Positions 30,504 through 38,977 of a stretch of 40,538 bases of DNA are shown here, piece after piece. Source of the DNA: Methanobacteriota archaeon. GTDB lineage: Archaea > Thermoplasmatota > Thermoplasmata > RBG-16-68-12 > JAFNFQ01. Numbering within the stretch: position 1 is the stretch's first letter; every line of letters starts with the position of its first letter. The notes under the pieces were generated by a model, which was not told the DNA's origin, searched no databases, and saw nothing but the letters and a program-made list of their open reading frames with translations. The stretch is from positions 1 through 40,538 of the forward strand of contig JAFNFQ010000057.1 in NCBI GenBank assembly GCA_017885655.1, given 5' to 3'. Made by a program: the position numbers and the translations under genes.

Positions 30504-30552
30504 ATGGACGGATTTCCTGCCATATGGACAGTATCCCGTCCACTTATAAAAC
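30498..30552 (-). promoter_or_regulatory. TATA box and two 12-bp operator-like repeats before the MNT gene
   Basis: TTTTATAAG (minus) at 30544-30552 is the TATA. Two perfect copies of TGCCATATGGAC (plus) lie at 30498-30509 and 30518-30529, exactly 20 bp apart. Each contains the palindrome CCATATGG, and the first includes the start codon. The layout suits repression by the winged helix of the same operon. Confidence 0.65.
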
Positions 30553-30927
30553 TAACCGCCAGATTCAGCGATTCACACGAGATGGAGAGACTCCAGAGTG
30601 TGAAGTCGGAACGCGGAGGGGGCAGGGGCAATCGCCACCCCTGCATGCATCCGAGTCGACGCATCTCCTGCGCAAAGCGCTCTGGTGAATGGGCCGTTGA
30701 GACTCCCGAACCTGCTGCCGCAGTCGTTGCACTGCCAGCGCGGACCAGGTGACGACTATGCTGAAGTTTGCATCCCGTGCTCGTGCGTCTGGACGCAGGT
30801 TTCTCATACTGCGTCCGACGATAGAGGAGTCATAAGACCTCGCAGGCAGCGGGGCAGTTGCTCCTTGAGGCGGTAAACCGTCGGTGCCTGCTTACGACAT
30901 TCTCTTACTCCAGAAAGGCTGACGAAT
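30553..30927. other. Intergenic stretch, no gene recognised
   Basis: Short frames exist on both strands but none has a family signal. A minus-strand piece near 30725-30750 reads WQCNDCGSRF, which hints at a zinc-ribbon fragment, but the frame is closed just upstream. The bases at 30866-30905 resemble 29311-29350, part of PKD copy B. Confidence 0.35.
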
Positions 30928-31203
30928 CTATTCGAGCGCAATCTCGTCGACGAGGTCGTCCAGGCGGATGAAACGATTGCCGCACTGCGGGAATTCCCTG
31001 CTTGCGGAATCCCCGAACGCTGCGATCTCCATCTTGCGCCCCATTCCCTTCGCCTCTCCGACAATTCCCTTGGAATCCTCGTCTCTGGTGACCAGAATGC
31101 CCACGCTGAAGTTCCTCTGAGACACTTGCACGAAGACTTCAGTTGCCAGGGCGACACCGACGCCTTTCTCAATCGGCGCCCTTCCCTCTGGCGGAGTGCA
31201 GAT
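30928..31203 (-). pseudogene. C-terminal part of a NYN-domain (LabA/DUF88-like) protein
   Basis: The minus strand encodes PIEKGVGVALATEVFVQVSQ, RNFSVGILVTRDEDSKGIVG and EAKGMGRKMEIAAFGDSASR, then RFIRLDDLVDE. The EKGVxVALA helix, the ILVTRDEDxxG acidic site, and the final NRFIRLDDL are typical of NYN nucleases of the PIN superfamily. The first half, including the initial VFIDGEN strand, is missing; the reading begins just past the stop of the large receptor gene. It is probably inactive debris, though a short internal start cannot be excluded. Confidence 0.65.
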
Positions 31204-31229
31204 TTCTGAAGCGATCGTTTCCGCAGTAC

Positions 31230-34200
31230 CTACGTGGTCTTGGGGGGAAGGGAGACTCTCAGGCGCAGGCCTCGCCTCTCTAATGAGACTAGCCCCTTAT
31301 GAGACAACTTCCTGAGGTGGTACAGCGTCAGTTGACTGGAGACTCCGAGTTCCTCCGCCAGCATTCTCACCGGCTTCCTTGTGTCACGCCCGATGGTTTT
31401 GAGCAGTCTCCTCTCGATTTCGTGCAGTTCACCGCCGTTTTCCACGGGAAGATGGACACCGGCCGGGTAGTAGGTCCTCTTTGTCCCCTCGATCCTCGCT
31501 TTGATTTGACCTTCCTTCTCGAGCTTCATCAGATGCCACGAGAGCGGGCCATTGTCCAGTTTCAGGTTGTTCTTGATATCCATGTAGTTGTCTCCGGGGT
31601 TTCCCATGATGTATCCGAGAATCATGCCTCGCCTCATGCAATCGTCTTTCTTGTCGAACTTCCGGCGGTTCACAGCCGCGAGCACTAAGGTCATCAGCGG
31701 GATTCTGATGCATTCAATCCCACCGACAGCTCCGACCAAGATGACCGCAGAGAGGAGCAAGAGGAGGAGGGCGGTATTTGAGTTGCTCGTCACGATGATC
31801 TCGAGGCTGTCATTGCTGTCCAGCCCCGTTTCATTGTCGATGACGGTGAGGGTGACTTGATATCGACCGTTGTCCTTGAAAGTGTAAATGACCACTTCGC
31901 CTGTGAGAACCTCGATGATCCCGCCCTGATTGTCCTTTATGGTCCATATGTACTCGGTAATATTGCCAGTGGACCCGCTCCCGTCCAGGGTCACAGGCTC
32001 GCCGACCTGCACCTGGTTCTTCCCCACCGCCTTCGCAACGGGCGGCTGCACACCCGGCGGGGGCTTCGTGCTGAACCTGATTGTCAGAGACGGACTCGGA
32101 TGGTTCCCCGGGTCGCTGATGTCGGCCAGCGTTGAGTTGAAAGTCACCACGTAATCTGTCTGCGGGCTGAGGGGGTTGTGACCAACGACAAGGATATCTT
32201 TTCCAGAGGGCGTATTGTCCCAGGTGAATGTTCTTCCGCCGGGGTCGGGGTTGACCGAGAATGCCTGCTCGGCGGTCGCCCTTACAATAGCCTCGATGAA
32301 TATGATCTGAATATCCTCTGTCAACTTGACTCCGCTAGAGCCATCGGAGGGCTCGCTCGAAAGGATTGCGGGGGGAGTCGAGTCAATCGTGAAGATGTCG
32401 CTCTCAGACCAGCTCTTCAACCCGGAACTATCCATGACTGTTACCCTGATGCGCGCATTTGTCGCGTCGATAAACGGCACCGGCCAGGTGCATGGGACGA
32501 TGCCCACGGTGTCTGTGTCGGAGTAGATCGAATGAGAGAAGCCGTCTGCGCCGCCGTTCTCGGAGTAGTTTGCCCACACCTGCAGCTGCGCGTCGATCTC
32601 GTCCGCCATCGACCAAGCGATGTCATGGGCGGAGCCCCCCGTCCAGGATTCTCCCGCAAGTTGGGTTTGCAGAGAGACAATCGGGGCGCAGACGGCATGG
32701 AAGATCCAACTGGTCGGGCTCGTAAGGTCGAATAGAACGCCGTCAGAGAACGTGTCGTTCACGAAGGCGGTGAAATCGCCACACGTCCTCAATGGGCTTG
32801 TCGGGACGAAGCGAATCTCTTCCGGCCATGTCCCCGGAGGTATTCTGACCCAATCGACCTGGACCCACTTCCCTGCTGACGTGTCCAGAAGGCCGAAGCT
32901 GCTCTCCGTCGAGTTTGACCCGATGCTCACGGGCTCACTGAAGACGACTCTGACTTCCGCGTCGAGGGGAACGTTCCAATCTGTCGGTGAGTAGATCGAT
33001 ATCGAAGGCGGAGTCGAGTCGATCGTGAAATTGCCTGTCTCTCCCCAGCCTTCCAGCCCCGACGGGGACACGGTCCCGTCGTCGGTGACCGTGGCGTTGA
33101 TCCTGACATCCGTCGCGGTTATCGACGGGACGGGCCACTGATAGCTCTCCACGCCAACCAAGGGACCGCTTATCACGTATGCATTTCCGCCATAGCTGTA
33201 ATTTAGGTGGACCACCAACGACCCTTTCGGTGTCTCCGCATCTCTCATCGTCCAGACGATGGTGTACTGCGTCCCTCCCCGAATCCGCGAAGGCGGATTT
33301 GTGAGGGTAATTGTTGGAGGAGTGTTGACGGGAGCGTAGATTTCGAACTGCGGCGAGTCGTTCCAGCTGATCAGACCGCCTTCGTCGAGGACGGTCGCCT
33401 TTATGACGACGTCGGTCGCCTGTATGATTGGCACGGCCCAAGAGAATAAGACGCCGCCGACGAGGGGTCCCGCAATGAGGTAGGTGTCACCGCTGAAGCT
33501 GTAGTTCAGGTAGACCACAAGCTGCGACGTCGGAGTCTCGGTGTCATTCATCGTCCAGAGTATCGTGAAAAGGGTGACCTGTTGTATGCGCATGCCAGCC
33601 GTCGGCGAGGTTACGGTAATCGTGGGTGCGGTGTTGATCGGCGCGGCTCTCGCCGTGAAGTTCCAAATCGAGCTCCATGCGGAGTACTCATGCTGGTCAA
33701 ATGCCCTCGCCGCCCAGAAGTAGTTCGTGCCGTCGATAGTCGTGAAGCCGTTCGAGTTGTTGCTGGCCAACTGGCCACTGGCGGCATTGCAGCCTGGATA
33801 TGGCGGGTCGGATGTCCCAATGCAGTAATCGTAGGTGACTTCGTCGCCGGTATCCGCGTCAGTCACAGCGCTCCAATAGATGATTGTGTTGCCCGGTTGG
33901 CGGACATTGTCATCTGCTGGCGCAAGCGGCGTCGGCGTCGGTGGCGGCGTGTTGATGCAGAACAGCATCTGCTCAGTGCTCCAGTCGCCCCAGAGCTGCG
34001 GGACACGGTTGTCCCGGACCTTCACGTGGAAGTAGTAGCAGGTGCCGTCGACGAGGGTCGTGCCAGCGTAGGTGGCCTGAGATAGGTCCCCACCGATTCC
34101 AGTGTTGTTGAGATCCCACATCGCGAAGTCGTCTGATTGCCTCTTGACCTCAATGTGGAAGCCCGTTTGCATCCTGCCAATCGGGTTGAATTTCCATGAG

Positions 34201-35900
34201 AACACGGGGACGCGGTTCGTGACGCGTTGCAGATATCCGTCGCCCAGCGCGTGGCCATCGACTTTCAACTCGGTCGCGGTCGGAGGTGGGGGCGGCGTGT
34301 TCGTCATGAACTGCCACGGCGTTGCGCAGTTGCTGATGGGTGCGCCCCAGCCGTCCGACTCCTCGACGCACCAGTAGTAGGTCGTTGATGGATAGGTCTG
34401 GAATGAGTCTGAGTAGTTGTTCTGGGTGGTACCCGTTGAGATCAGAGGTGTATATGTCGGCGACGTGGAGACCTTCCACGTGTAGTTCAGCGTGTCGCCC
34501 GGGTCGGGGTCGGTCATGTACGACCACCAGACCCGCTGGTCGCTCTTCGTCGAAGTCGTCCAGCCGTTCACCGGCCACAACCGGTTCACCGGGGCCGGGT
34601 TACAGTTGGTGTAGAACTTCAGCTCGGTCACATCGCCGAAGTCAGGACCGGAATCCATCGTACTCACTCCCACCCAGTAGTTTTCGCACGTGAGCAATGG
34701 GAGGCCATTATAGGTGGTCTCCTGGGCCGCGCCGGTATTACGCGTCCAGACCCTTGACATCTCATCTCTGATGTAGATTGACGCGACACCTTGCGGATCG
34801 TTGTTTGGGTCATGGTGCGTCCAGTTGATCCGGAAGTTGTTGAGAACCGTGATGTGGTACAATGCGGGGTTGCTGAGGTCCCAGTTGCAGAGATCCTGGA
34901 TGCAGACCGGGTCCGGCGGGTCAGGCCGGTCGTTCGGTCTGAACTCACTCGTTTCGAAGAAGTCCTTCTGCCCCGAGTTCGTGTCGCGGCAACTCGCGGA
35001 CCTGTTTATCTGGAAGCCCCTGCCGGGGGCGGGCTCATTGTTCATGATCGTGTTGCCCGGCTCCCAGTAGAGTGTGCCAGAGCCGCCTGTCATATTGAAC
35101 TCGACCCTGTCCACGATTATATCCCCGCGGTCGAATGGCGCGTTGGGCTCGCTCGCGTTGTTTTTCCACACTAGCTTCACGTTGTCCCCTGTCTCCACGA
35201 AGTAGTCCTTGGTAGGTGTTTCGACGAAGTACCAGCCATAGGGAGGAATGGTCCCGGCGGGAACCGCCACAATCGGACCGGACATGTTCCCTGGGATGTC
35301 CTTCTGTATGTAGAACGCCGACGCGTCAACGGGATTCGGAGTCGGGTTGCATAGCCAGGCGTAATCTGTGTAAGGGCTAATCGTGCTGTTCGTGACTATG
35401 CTATATATCTTTATCAGCGGAGGCTGCAGGGTCATCGGTGAGGCGTTGAGTCCTCCGTGTTGTGGCGGCAGGCCAGTGTGCCAGTCGTGCGCCTCTTTGA
35501 ACACGATGCCGGTCAGCCATGGCTTGCTCGCATTGAGCTGGGTGTTGTTGCTCATGTCGCCCCATGTATACATGATCGGGTCGTTTTCCTCGCCGCCTTC
35601 TCTGATCCAAGGGGTCTGGGATTTGGTGGTCCACATGTTCCCGTTAGTGTCGACATCGAAGAATCCGTCGCTGTAGCCTGGGCGGCTGAACACAGATGTC
35701 TTGTTGGAGTAGTCGACGCCGTCGATGAACGTCCTGATCGGCGAACCATTAGGGAGAACCTCGCCGGTCTCCTGATCCGCTACGCCATACAACTCGTAAG
35801 GCTCTGGGATACCACCTTTGACGGAGGGTGCAGGCAGCAGAAGGAGGAGCTGAGCGGCTATGATGAGGCAGACGACCTTTGGCATTCCCGTTCTCTTCAA
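31230..35900 (-). CDS. Giant membrane receptor-like protein with two cytoplasmic winged-helix domains
   Basis: A 1556-residue protein. It has a signal peptide (VVCLIIAAQLLLLLPAPSVK) and a lamin-tail-like region (about 160-320, ending in GRGFQINRSASCRDTNSGQK). Serial FN3- and Ig-like domains come next, several with PVNTPPTITLTNPPSRIRGG-type linkers, then a Big-like segment (TPPSISIYSPTDWNVPLDAE) and a PKD domain (PPVAKAVGKNQVQVGEPVTL). A membrane helix follows (about 1375-1410, ALLLLLLSAVILVGAVGGIE). The tail carries a winged helix (about 1424-1480, MRRGMILGYIMGNPGDNYMD, LSWHLMKLEKEGQIKARIEG) and a second one (about 1493-1550, VRMLAEELGVSSQLTLYHLR). This implies a one-component, membrane-tethered regulator that senses an outside cue. 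The start is TTG 35900; a TATA lies at 35931-35940. Confidence 0.85.
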   Translation of the reverse strand: MKRTGMPKVVCLIIAAQLLLLLPAPSVKGGIPEPYELYGVADQETGEVLPNGSPIRTFIDGVDYSNKTSVFSRPGYSDGFFDVDTNGNMWTTKSQTPWIREGGEENDPIMYTWGDMSNNTQLNASKPWLTGIVFKEAHDWHTGLPPQHGGLNASPMTLQPPLIKIYSIVTNSTISPYTDYAWLCNPTPNPVDASAFYIQKDIPGNMSGPIVAVPAGTIPPYGWYFVETPTKDYFVETGDNVKLVWKNNASEPNAPFDRGDIIVDRVEFNMTGGSGTLYWEPGNTIMNNEPAPGRGFQINRSASCRDTNSGQKDFFETSEFRPNDRPDPPDPVCIQDLCNWDLSNPALYHITVLNNFRINWTHHDPNNDPQGVASIYIRDEMSRVWTRNTGAAQETTYNGLPLLTCENYWVGVSTMDSGPDFGDVTELKFYTNCNPAPVNRLWPVNGWTTSTKSDQRVWWSYMTDPDPGDTLNYTWKVSTSPTYTPLISTGTTQNNYSDSFQTYPSTTYYWCVEESDGWGAPISNCATPWQFMTNTPPPPPTATELKVDGHALGDGYLQRVTNRVPVFSWKFNPIGRMQTGFHIEVKRQSDDFAMWDLNNTGIGGDLSQATYAGTTLVDGTCYYFHVKVRDNRVPQLWGDWSTEQMLFCINTPPPTPTPLAPADDNVRQPGNTIIYWSAVTDADTGDEVTYDYCIGTSDPPYPGCNAASGQLASNNSNGFTTIDGTNYFWAARAFDQHEYSAWSSIWNFTARAAPINTAPTITVTSPTAGMRIQQVTLFTILWTMNDTETPTSQLVVYLNYSFSGDTYLIAGPLVGGVLFSWAVPIIQATDVVIKATVLDEGGLISWNDSPQFEIYAPVNTPPTITLTNPPSRIRGGTQYTIVWTMRDAETPKGSLVVHLNYSYGGNAYVISGPLVGVESYQWPVPSITATDVRINATVTDDGTVSPSGLEGWGETGNFTIDSTPPSISIYSPTDWNVPLDAEVRVVFSEPVSIGSNSTESSFGLLDTSAGKWVQVDWVRIPPGTWPEEIRFVPTSPLRTCGDFTAFVNDTFSDGVLFDLTSPTSWIFHAVCAPIVSLQTQLAGESWTGGSAHDIAWSMADEIDAQLQVWANYSENGGADGFSHSIYSDTDTVGIVPCTWPVPFIDATNARIRVTVMDSSGLKSWSESDIFTIDSTPPAILSSEPSDGSSGVKLTEDIQIIFIEAIVRATAEQAFSVNPDPGGRTFTWDNTPSGKDILVVGHNPLSPQTDYVVTFNSTLADISDPGNHPSPSLTIRFSTKPPPGVQPPVAKAVGKNQVQVGEPVTLDGSGSTGNITEYIWTIKDNQGGIIEVLTGEVVIYTFKDNGRYQVTLTVIDNETGLDSNDSLEIIVTSNSNTALLLLLLSAVILVGAVGGIECIRIPLMTLVLAAVNRRKFDKKDDCMRRGMILGYIMGNPGDNYMDIKNNLKLDNGPLSWHLMKLEKEGQIKARIEGTKRTYYPAGVHLPVENGGELHEIERRLLKTIGRDTRKPVRMLAEELGVSSQLTLYHLRKLSHKGLVSLERRGLRLRVSLPPKTT

Positions 35901-35940
35901 GTCAATCCCTGTCGCCCAAGGGCTAGAGCGATTAAATATA

Positions 35941-36144
35941 GGTTCTGGTTCGCCGTTTTACCCATATATCAGCATGCCTGCCTAGAGCAGGCTAGCATCA
36001 TAGTCAGGTTCCCAGAGAGTTACGACGCAGTGGTGCATGTGAGGGAGGCGTTCCTGAGCGAATATGGCGAGCGGGCGCAGTGCCTGAGATGAGCTGGACG
36101 CGGTACAACCAGTCGAAGACGAACGCGACCTGGCAGGGGATGTC
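35941..36144. other. Upstream region with hairpin and coding debris
   Basis: The region holds a short hairpin, GCCTGC-CTAGA-GCAGGC, near 35976-35992. A plus-strand open stretch then reads IIVRFPESYDAVVHVREAFL and SEYGERAQCLR to a stop at 36092; it looks coding but has no start codon. No family is recognised. Confidence 0.35.
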
Positions 36145-36480
36145 ATGCGCTGCAGAGTGCTTCGTTCCACCTCCATAGGCGACTTCCATTCCCGCTGGGG
36201 ATTCGCAAGCATCGCGAACCGTCTCGTTATCGGGCGCGCCCTAGGCCTTGATCGACGTGGCGAGCGCCTGCTCCGGTCCTCGCTGGAGAAGATACGGGAG
36301 TGGTTCACGGACATCGACGCGGCAGGGCCAATCGCTGTCGCGAATTTCCTCTCGGATGAAAGATGGGGTGCAATGCTGAGAAGGGTGCGCGACCCGTTCG
36401 AGACAGTCGACCGATTCCTGCGGGATCTTGGGCTCTGGGCGGCGGTGGATACCGCGATCGGACCTGTCGATTGGCCTTGA
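36145..36480 (+). CDS. Hypothetical protein or gene remnant, 111 aa
   Basis: A frame of 111 residues, mostly helical and charged: LLRSSLEKIREWFTDIDAAG, PIAVANFLSDERWGAMLRRV and RDPFETVDRFLRDLGLWAAV, ending DTAIGPVDWP. A frameshifted partial copy at 25990-26145 preserves these residues, which shows the frame was translated. No family is recognised. The start is uncertain, and the 21-bp array begins about 20 bp after the stop. Confidence 0.45.
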   Translation: MRCRVLRSTSIGDFHSRWGFASIANRLVIGRALGLDRRGERLLRSSLEKIREWFTDIDAAGPIAVANFLSDERWGAMLRRVRDPFETVDRFLRDLGLWAAVDTAIGPVDWP

Positions 36481-36499
36481 CCGAGCGATTTGATACCGC

Positions 36500-37346
36500 C
36501 GCGATCCGGACGGGGGGTTCCTCCATTCGGGGCGACCCATCCTGCATCCGGATGGAACTCGCCCCCGACCTCACGGAGACAGTCCGATTCCGGGCTCAGG
36601 TCGTGAGCATGCTCGCAGACCGCCTACCAACGGTTCTTGAGTCCTCCTCGATCCAGACGAACCTCTCCTCGATTGTTACAGAATCGTCCTTGACCGAGCC
36701 GGACATTGCCCGTGGAACGATTCTGAGTGGCTGGACGGCAGCGGTCCCGGTCCGGACGGACCCGCCCTCTGCTCGGATGGACCCCTCCTGATTCGATACG
36801 GAACCCGCCCGCGTCTTCGTGCAGGTCGCGCGAATCCAAGTGGATGTCCGGACGACGGCTGCAGAGGCACCGACAACTGCTCTCAGACTTCCATCAATCC
36901 GGGCTGACCTCGGCTCGGCGGTTGCGGATGTTCTCGCGATCGCTCGTGAACCCGCCTCGAACGATGGCGGGCCGAAGAAGATCGGGACGGATGGCGTCCC
37001 TTTCGGGACTTACGTTTCCCCGATCGGAACGGACTAAGTCCCGGTCGGGCGGAGGTCCGTCCCGGTCGGGGAGGGGTCCGTTCCGGTCCTCGCCACCTCA
37101 TCTGGGCGGGGACGGACCATGTCCCGGTTGGGACGAGTCAGGTCCCAGTCGGGTGAACCACCGCGACTGCTGGGAAAGCATCCGTCTCGGGCGGGACGAA
37201 CACCGTCCCCTTGTGGTCGAGGGCGATCCCGCTCCAAACCACCCGATCAGACCGGGGACGGACTCAGTCCCGGAAGGGCGGGCTCCTGTCTCAGCCGGGA
37301 CGGATGTCGTCCCTGTTGGGGAAATATCCGTCCCGGTCACCCACTC
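36500..37346. repeat. Long degenerate tandem array with a 21-bp period
   Basis: About forty units. In the best part, GTCCCGGTCGGG-like cores begin at 36996, 37017, 37038, 37059, 37080, 37121, 37142, 37184, 37205, 37226, 37267, 37288, 37309 and 37330. All steps are 21 bp, or 41-42 where one unit is too worn to call. The left part (36500-36800) keeps the same step with cores such as GATCCGGAC, CATTCGGGG and GATTGTTAC. Many units have a dyad (TCCC..GGGA). In one plus frame the unit reads VPVGTDS-like heptads, but stop codons and 20-bp units break every long frame I tried. Confidence 0.85.
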
Positions 37347-37533
37347 CCTAGAGACGATTCCGAGCCTGTCAGAATCGTGACGGGGGGATGACGTCGATTC
37401 AGGCGCCTCTTGCGGTTGAATCGCGCGACAGAAAATCCAACATGACCCCATCTGCCGTTAGAATAAGAAAGAAAAAAGGGGAGAGATGGCCCCCGAAGAG
37501 GCCTTGATCGATGTCGGCAACGCGCTTGTCCGG

Positions 37534-37752
37534 CTACTTCACCGGCTCCGCGACACGTCTGACTTCCACGTCGACGTGCCCGCTGTCCCCGAGCTTCTGA
37601 AGTTCGATGGCGACGTACCCCCTGCTCACGCCGAGCTTCTCCGAGATGCCCTGCTGCGTCATCTCTCCGGGGTAGGAGAAGCGGTTGCGGGCGGACGGAC
37701 ACTTGGCCAGGTGCACAAGCAACATGTCGGCTACGGTGAGGGGAGATTGCAT
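37534..37752 (-). CDS. Small winged-helix DNA-binding protein, 72 aa
   Basis: A 72-residue protein: MQSPLTVADMLLVHLAKCPS, then NRFSYPGEMTQQGISEKLGV and SRGYVAIELQKLGDSGHVDV. This is a clear MarR/ArsR-type helix-turn-helix, like the N-terminal domain of larger archaeal regulators with YP-x-x-MTQ-x-GI motifs. It stops at the position where such proteins usually continue, so it may be truncated. GAGGAAGGGA precedes the ATG. A TATA-like TTTTTCATAG (minus) lies near 37787-37796. Confidence 0.6.
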   Translation of the reverse strand: MQSPLTVADMLLVHLAKCPSARNRFSYPGEMTQQGISEKLGVSRGYVAIELQKLGDSGHVDVEVRRVAEPVK

Positions 37753-38118
37753 TCCCTTCCTCGGACATGATGCATTGACGAGGGGGCTATGAAAAAGGTT
37801 CGGGAAAGTCGTCGAATGAACGTCGGGCTTGACGCGCGTTCCGCGGGATATTTCACAGTTTTGCGGTAATTATCATTCAGCGATATGATAACGAGAGGGG
37901 GAGGGCGGGAGCGGTGGTCTGTGGAGGCGCATGCAAAGCAGAATAGAACGAATCGGTATGGCAGATGCGGGGGGTGCGGCCAATCACGAGGACAGGCAGG
38001 GTGCCAACCGTCCTCATCTCTGATTGCGGGAATGACTATTTTCGGCCCAAACGTGACAAGGTACCGCCCAGTCAGCAAATCCTAGTTACCTGTTGGGCCG
38101 AATCTCAGCTTGCGGATT
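37753..38118. other. Intergenic stretch with an inverted repeat
   Basis: No gene recognised. It contains the TTATCAT/ATGATAA inverted repeat listed separately and the promoter of the small winged-helix gene. Other frames are short and show no motif. Confidence 0.4.
37870..37891. promoter_or_regulatory. Inverted repeat, operator-like
   Basis: Exact 7-bp arms TTATCAT (37870-37876) and ATGATAA (37885-37891) with an 8-bp spacer. It lies about 120 bp upstream of the small winged-helix gene, whose product is one candidate binder. Confidence 0.4.
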
Positions 38119-38409
38119 TCACTTCTCGCCGAGCAAGCGTCGACCGGCTTCCTCGTAGAGTTCCGATCTCCTCGCAATGTATGCAACCCAAAGGATTGCA
38201 GCCGTGCAAGCGATTGCCGAGGCGGCTGAAACGAGAATGTAGGCAGATGCGGTCGGGCTCATCCAGGTGACAAACAGTGCGGGGACAATTACAGCGACAG
38301 CGAATACCACGAAGGCAGCGCGATAGAACTTCCGACGCACAGCGAGCCGCACGGTGACTTCCTTGACCATCTCGTCTCGGTCCAAGCTCCCAGTCAGTCC
38401 GAAATCCAT
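38119..38409 (-). CDS. Small membrane protein with two helices, 96 aa
   Basis: A 96-residue protein. A charged N-terminus (LDRDEMVKEVTVRLAVRRKF) precedes two hydrophobic segments, AFVVFAVAVIVPALFVTW and YILVSAASAIACTAAILWVA, then a charged tail (RRSELYEEAGRRLLGEK). Both ends are predicted in the cytoplasm. A good ribosome site (GGGAGGAA) lies upstream, with a TATA-like ACTTATAG (minus) near 38460-38467. Family not recognised. Confidence 0.65.
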   Translation of the reverse strand: MDFGLTGSLDRDEMVKEVTVRLAVRRKFYRAAFVVFAVAVIVPALFVTWMSPTASAYILVSAASAIACTAAILWVAYIARRSELYEEAGRRLLGEK

Positions 38410-38977
38410 GAAGCCGTTCCTCCCGGGTTCCGCCTACCTGATTCATCAGGGAGAAGCGGCTATAAGTTCCTTCCGAATCTAGATTCTCCTTTGGTCCGAT
38501 TGGCATCATCAGAAAATGGACTGTCGGTTCTCCAGCCATCAACGGCAATCGATTCCTTCTCCCGGTACTTCTCCCCAGCACGCACCTCGGCTTCGAAACC
38601 AAAAGTTATCAATGACAGCAACCCGGGTCACCGTATGGTCCTGGTGTTATGCACCGACGAATCCGCAGGGGTGCCACAGATCGTCAATCACCTGAAGACG
38701 AAAAGGATTCACTGCCCTGTGGCCAACTTCCGAGACCTTTCGACGAAGTAAAGACGGAGGTGGTGGCAAGAATCATTTTCGAGTCTCTTTGCGCAAGGTT
38801 TTTGTATTATGGTCATGATGGTCCTATCACCCAAGACATCAGTGAGCAAGGAAGTCAGAACACATCGAGCGGAGGATACAACCAGGGCATGGAGATATAG
38901 AGAGGAGAGCGTAATCCCGACTTGCTTGTGTCCGTGTGGAATGGCTTGGGTTTCATATTGGTTTTGGAGGTATCTTG
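38410..38977. other. Mostly non-coding spacer
   Basis: A 38-codon frame at 38634-38750 (MVLVLCTDESAGVPQIVNHL) has some coding look but no ribosome site or partner, so I do not call it. The last 20 bp hold GGAGGT, the ribosome site for the gene at 38978. Nothing else is recognised. Confidence 0.35.

Noticed and set aside
30565-30807. Zinc-ribbon gene suggested by WQCNDCGSRF
   Set aside because: The second cysteine pair is absent and a stop closes the frame just upstream; a chance or decayed fragment.
36500-37346. CRISPR array
   Set aside because: Units are contiguous and diverged, with no identical repeats separated by unique spacers of similar length, and no cas genes are in the window.
36727-37380. 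217-codon plus-strand frame through the 21-bp array
   Set aside because: The repeat unit changes frame at 20-bp units, the product is low complexity, and no start or ribosome site is visible. I treat the array as a DNA repeat, with coding origin left as an alternative.
38634-38750. 38-codon frame MVLVLCTDESAGVPQIVNHL
   Set aside because: No ribosome site, promoter or similarity that I can name; too short to call.
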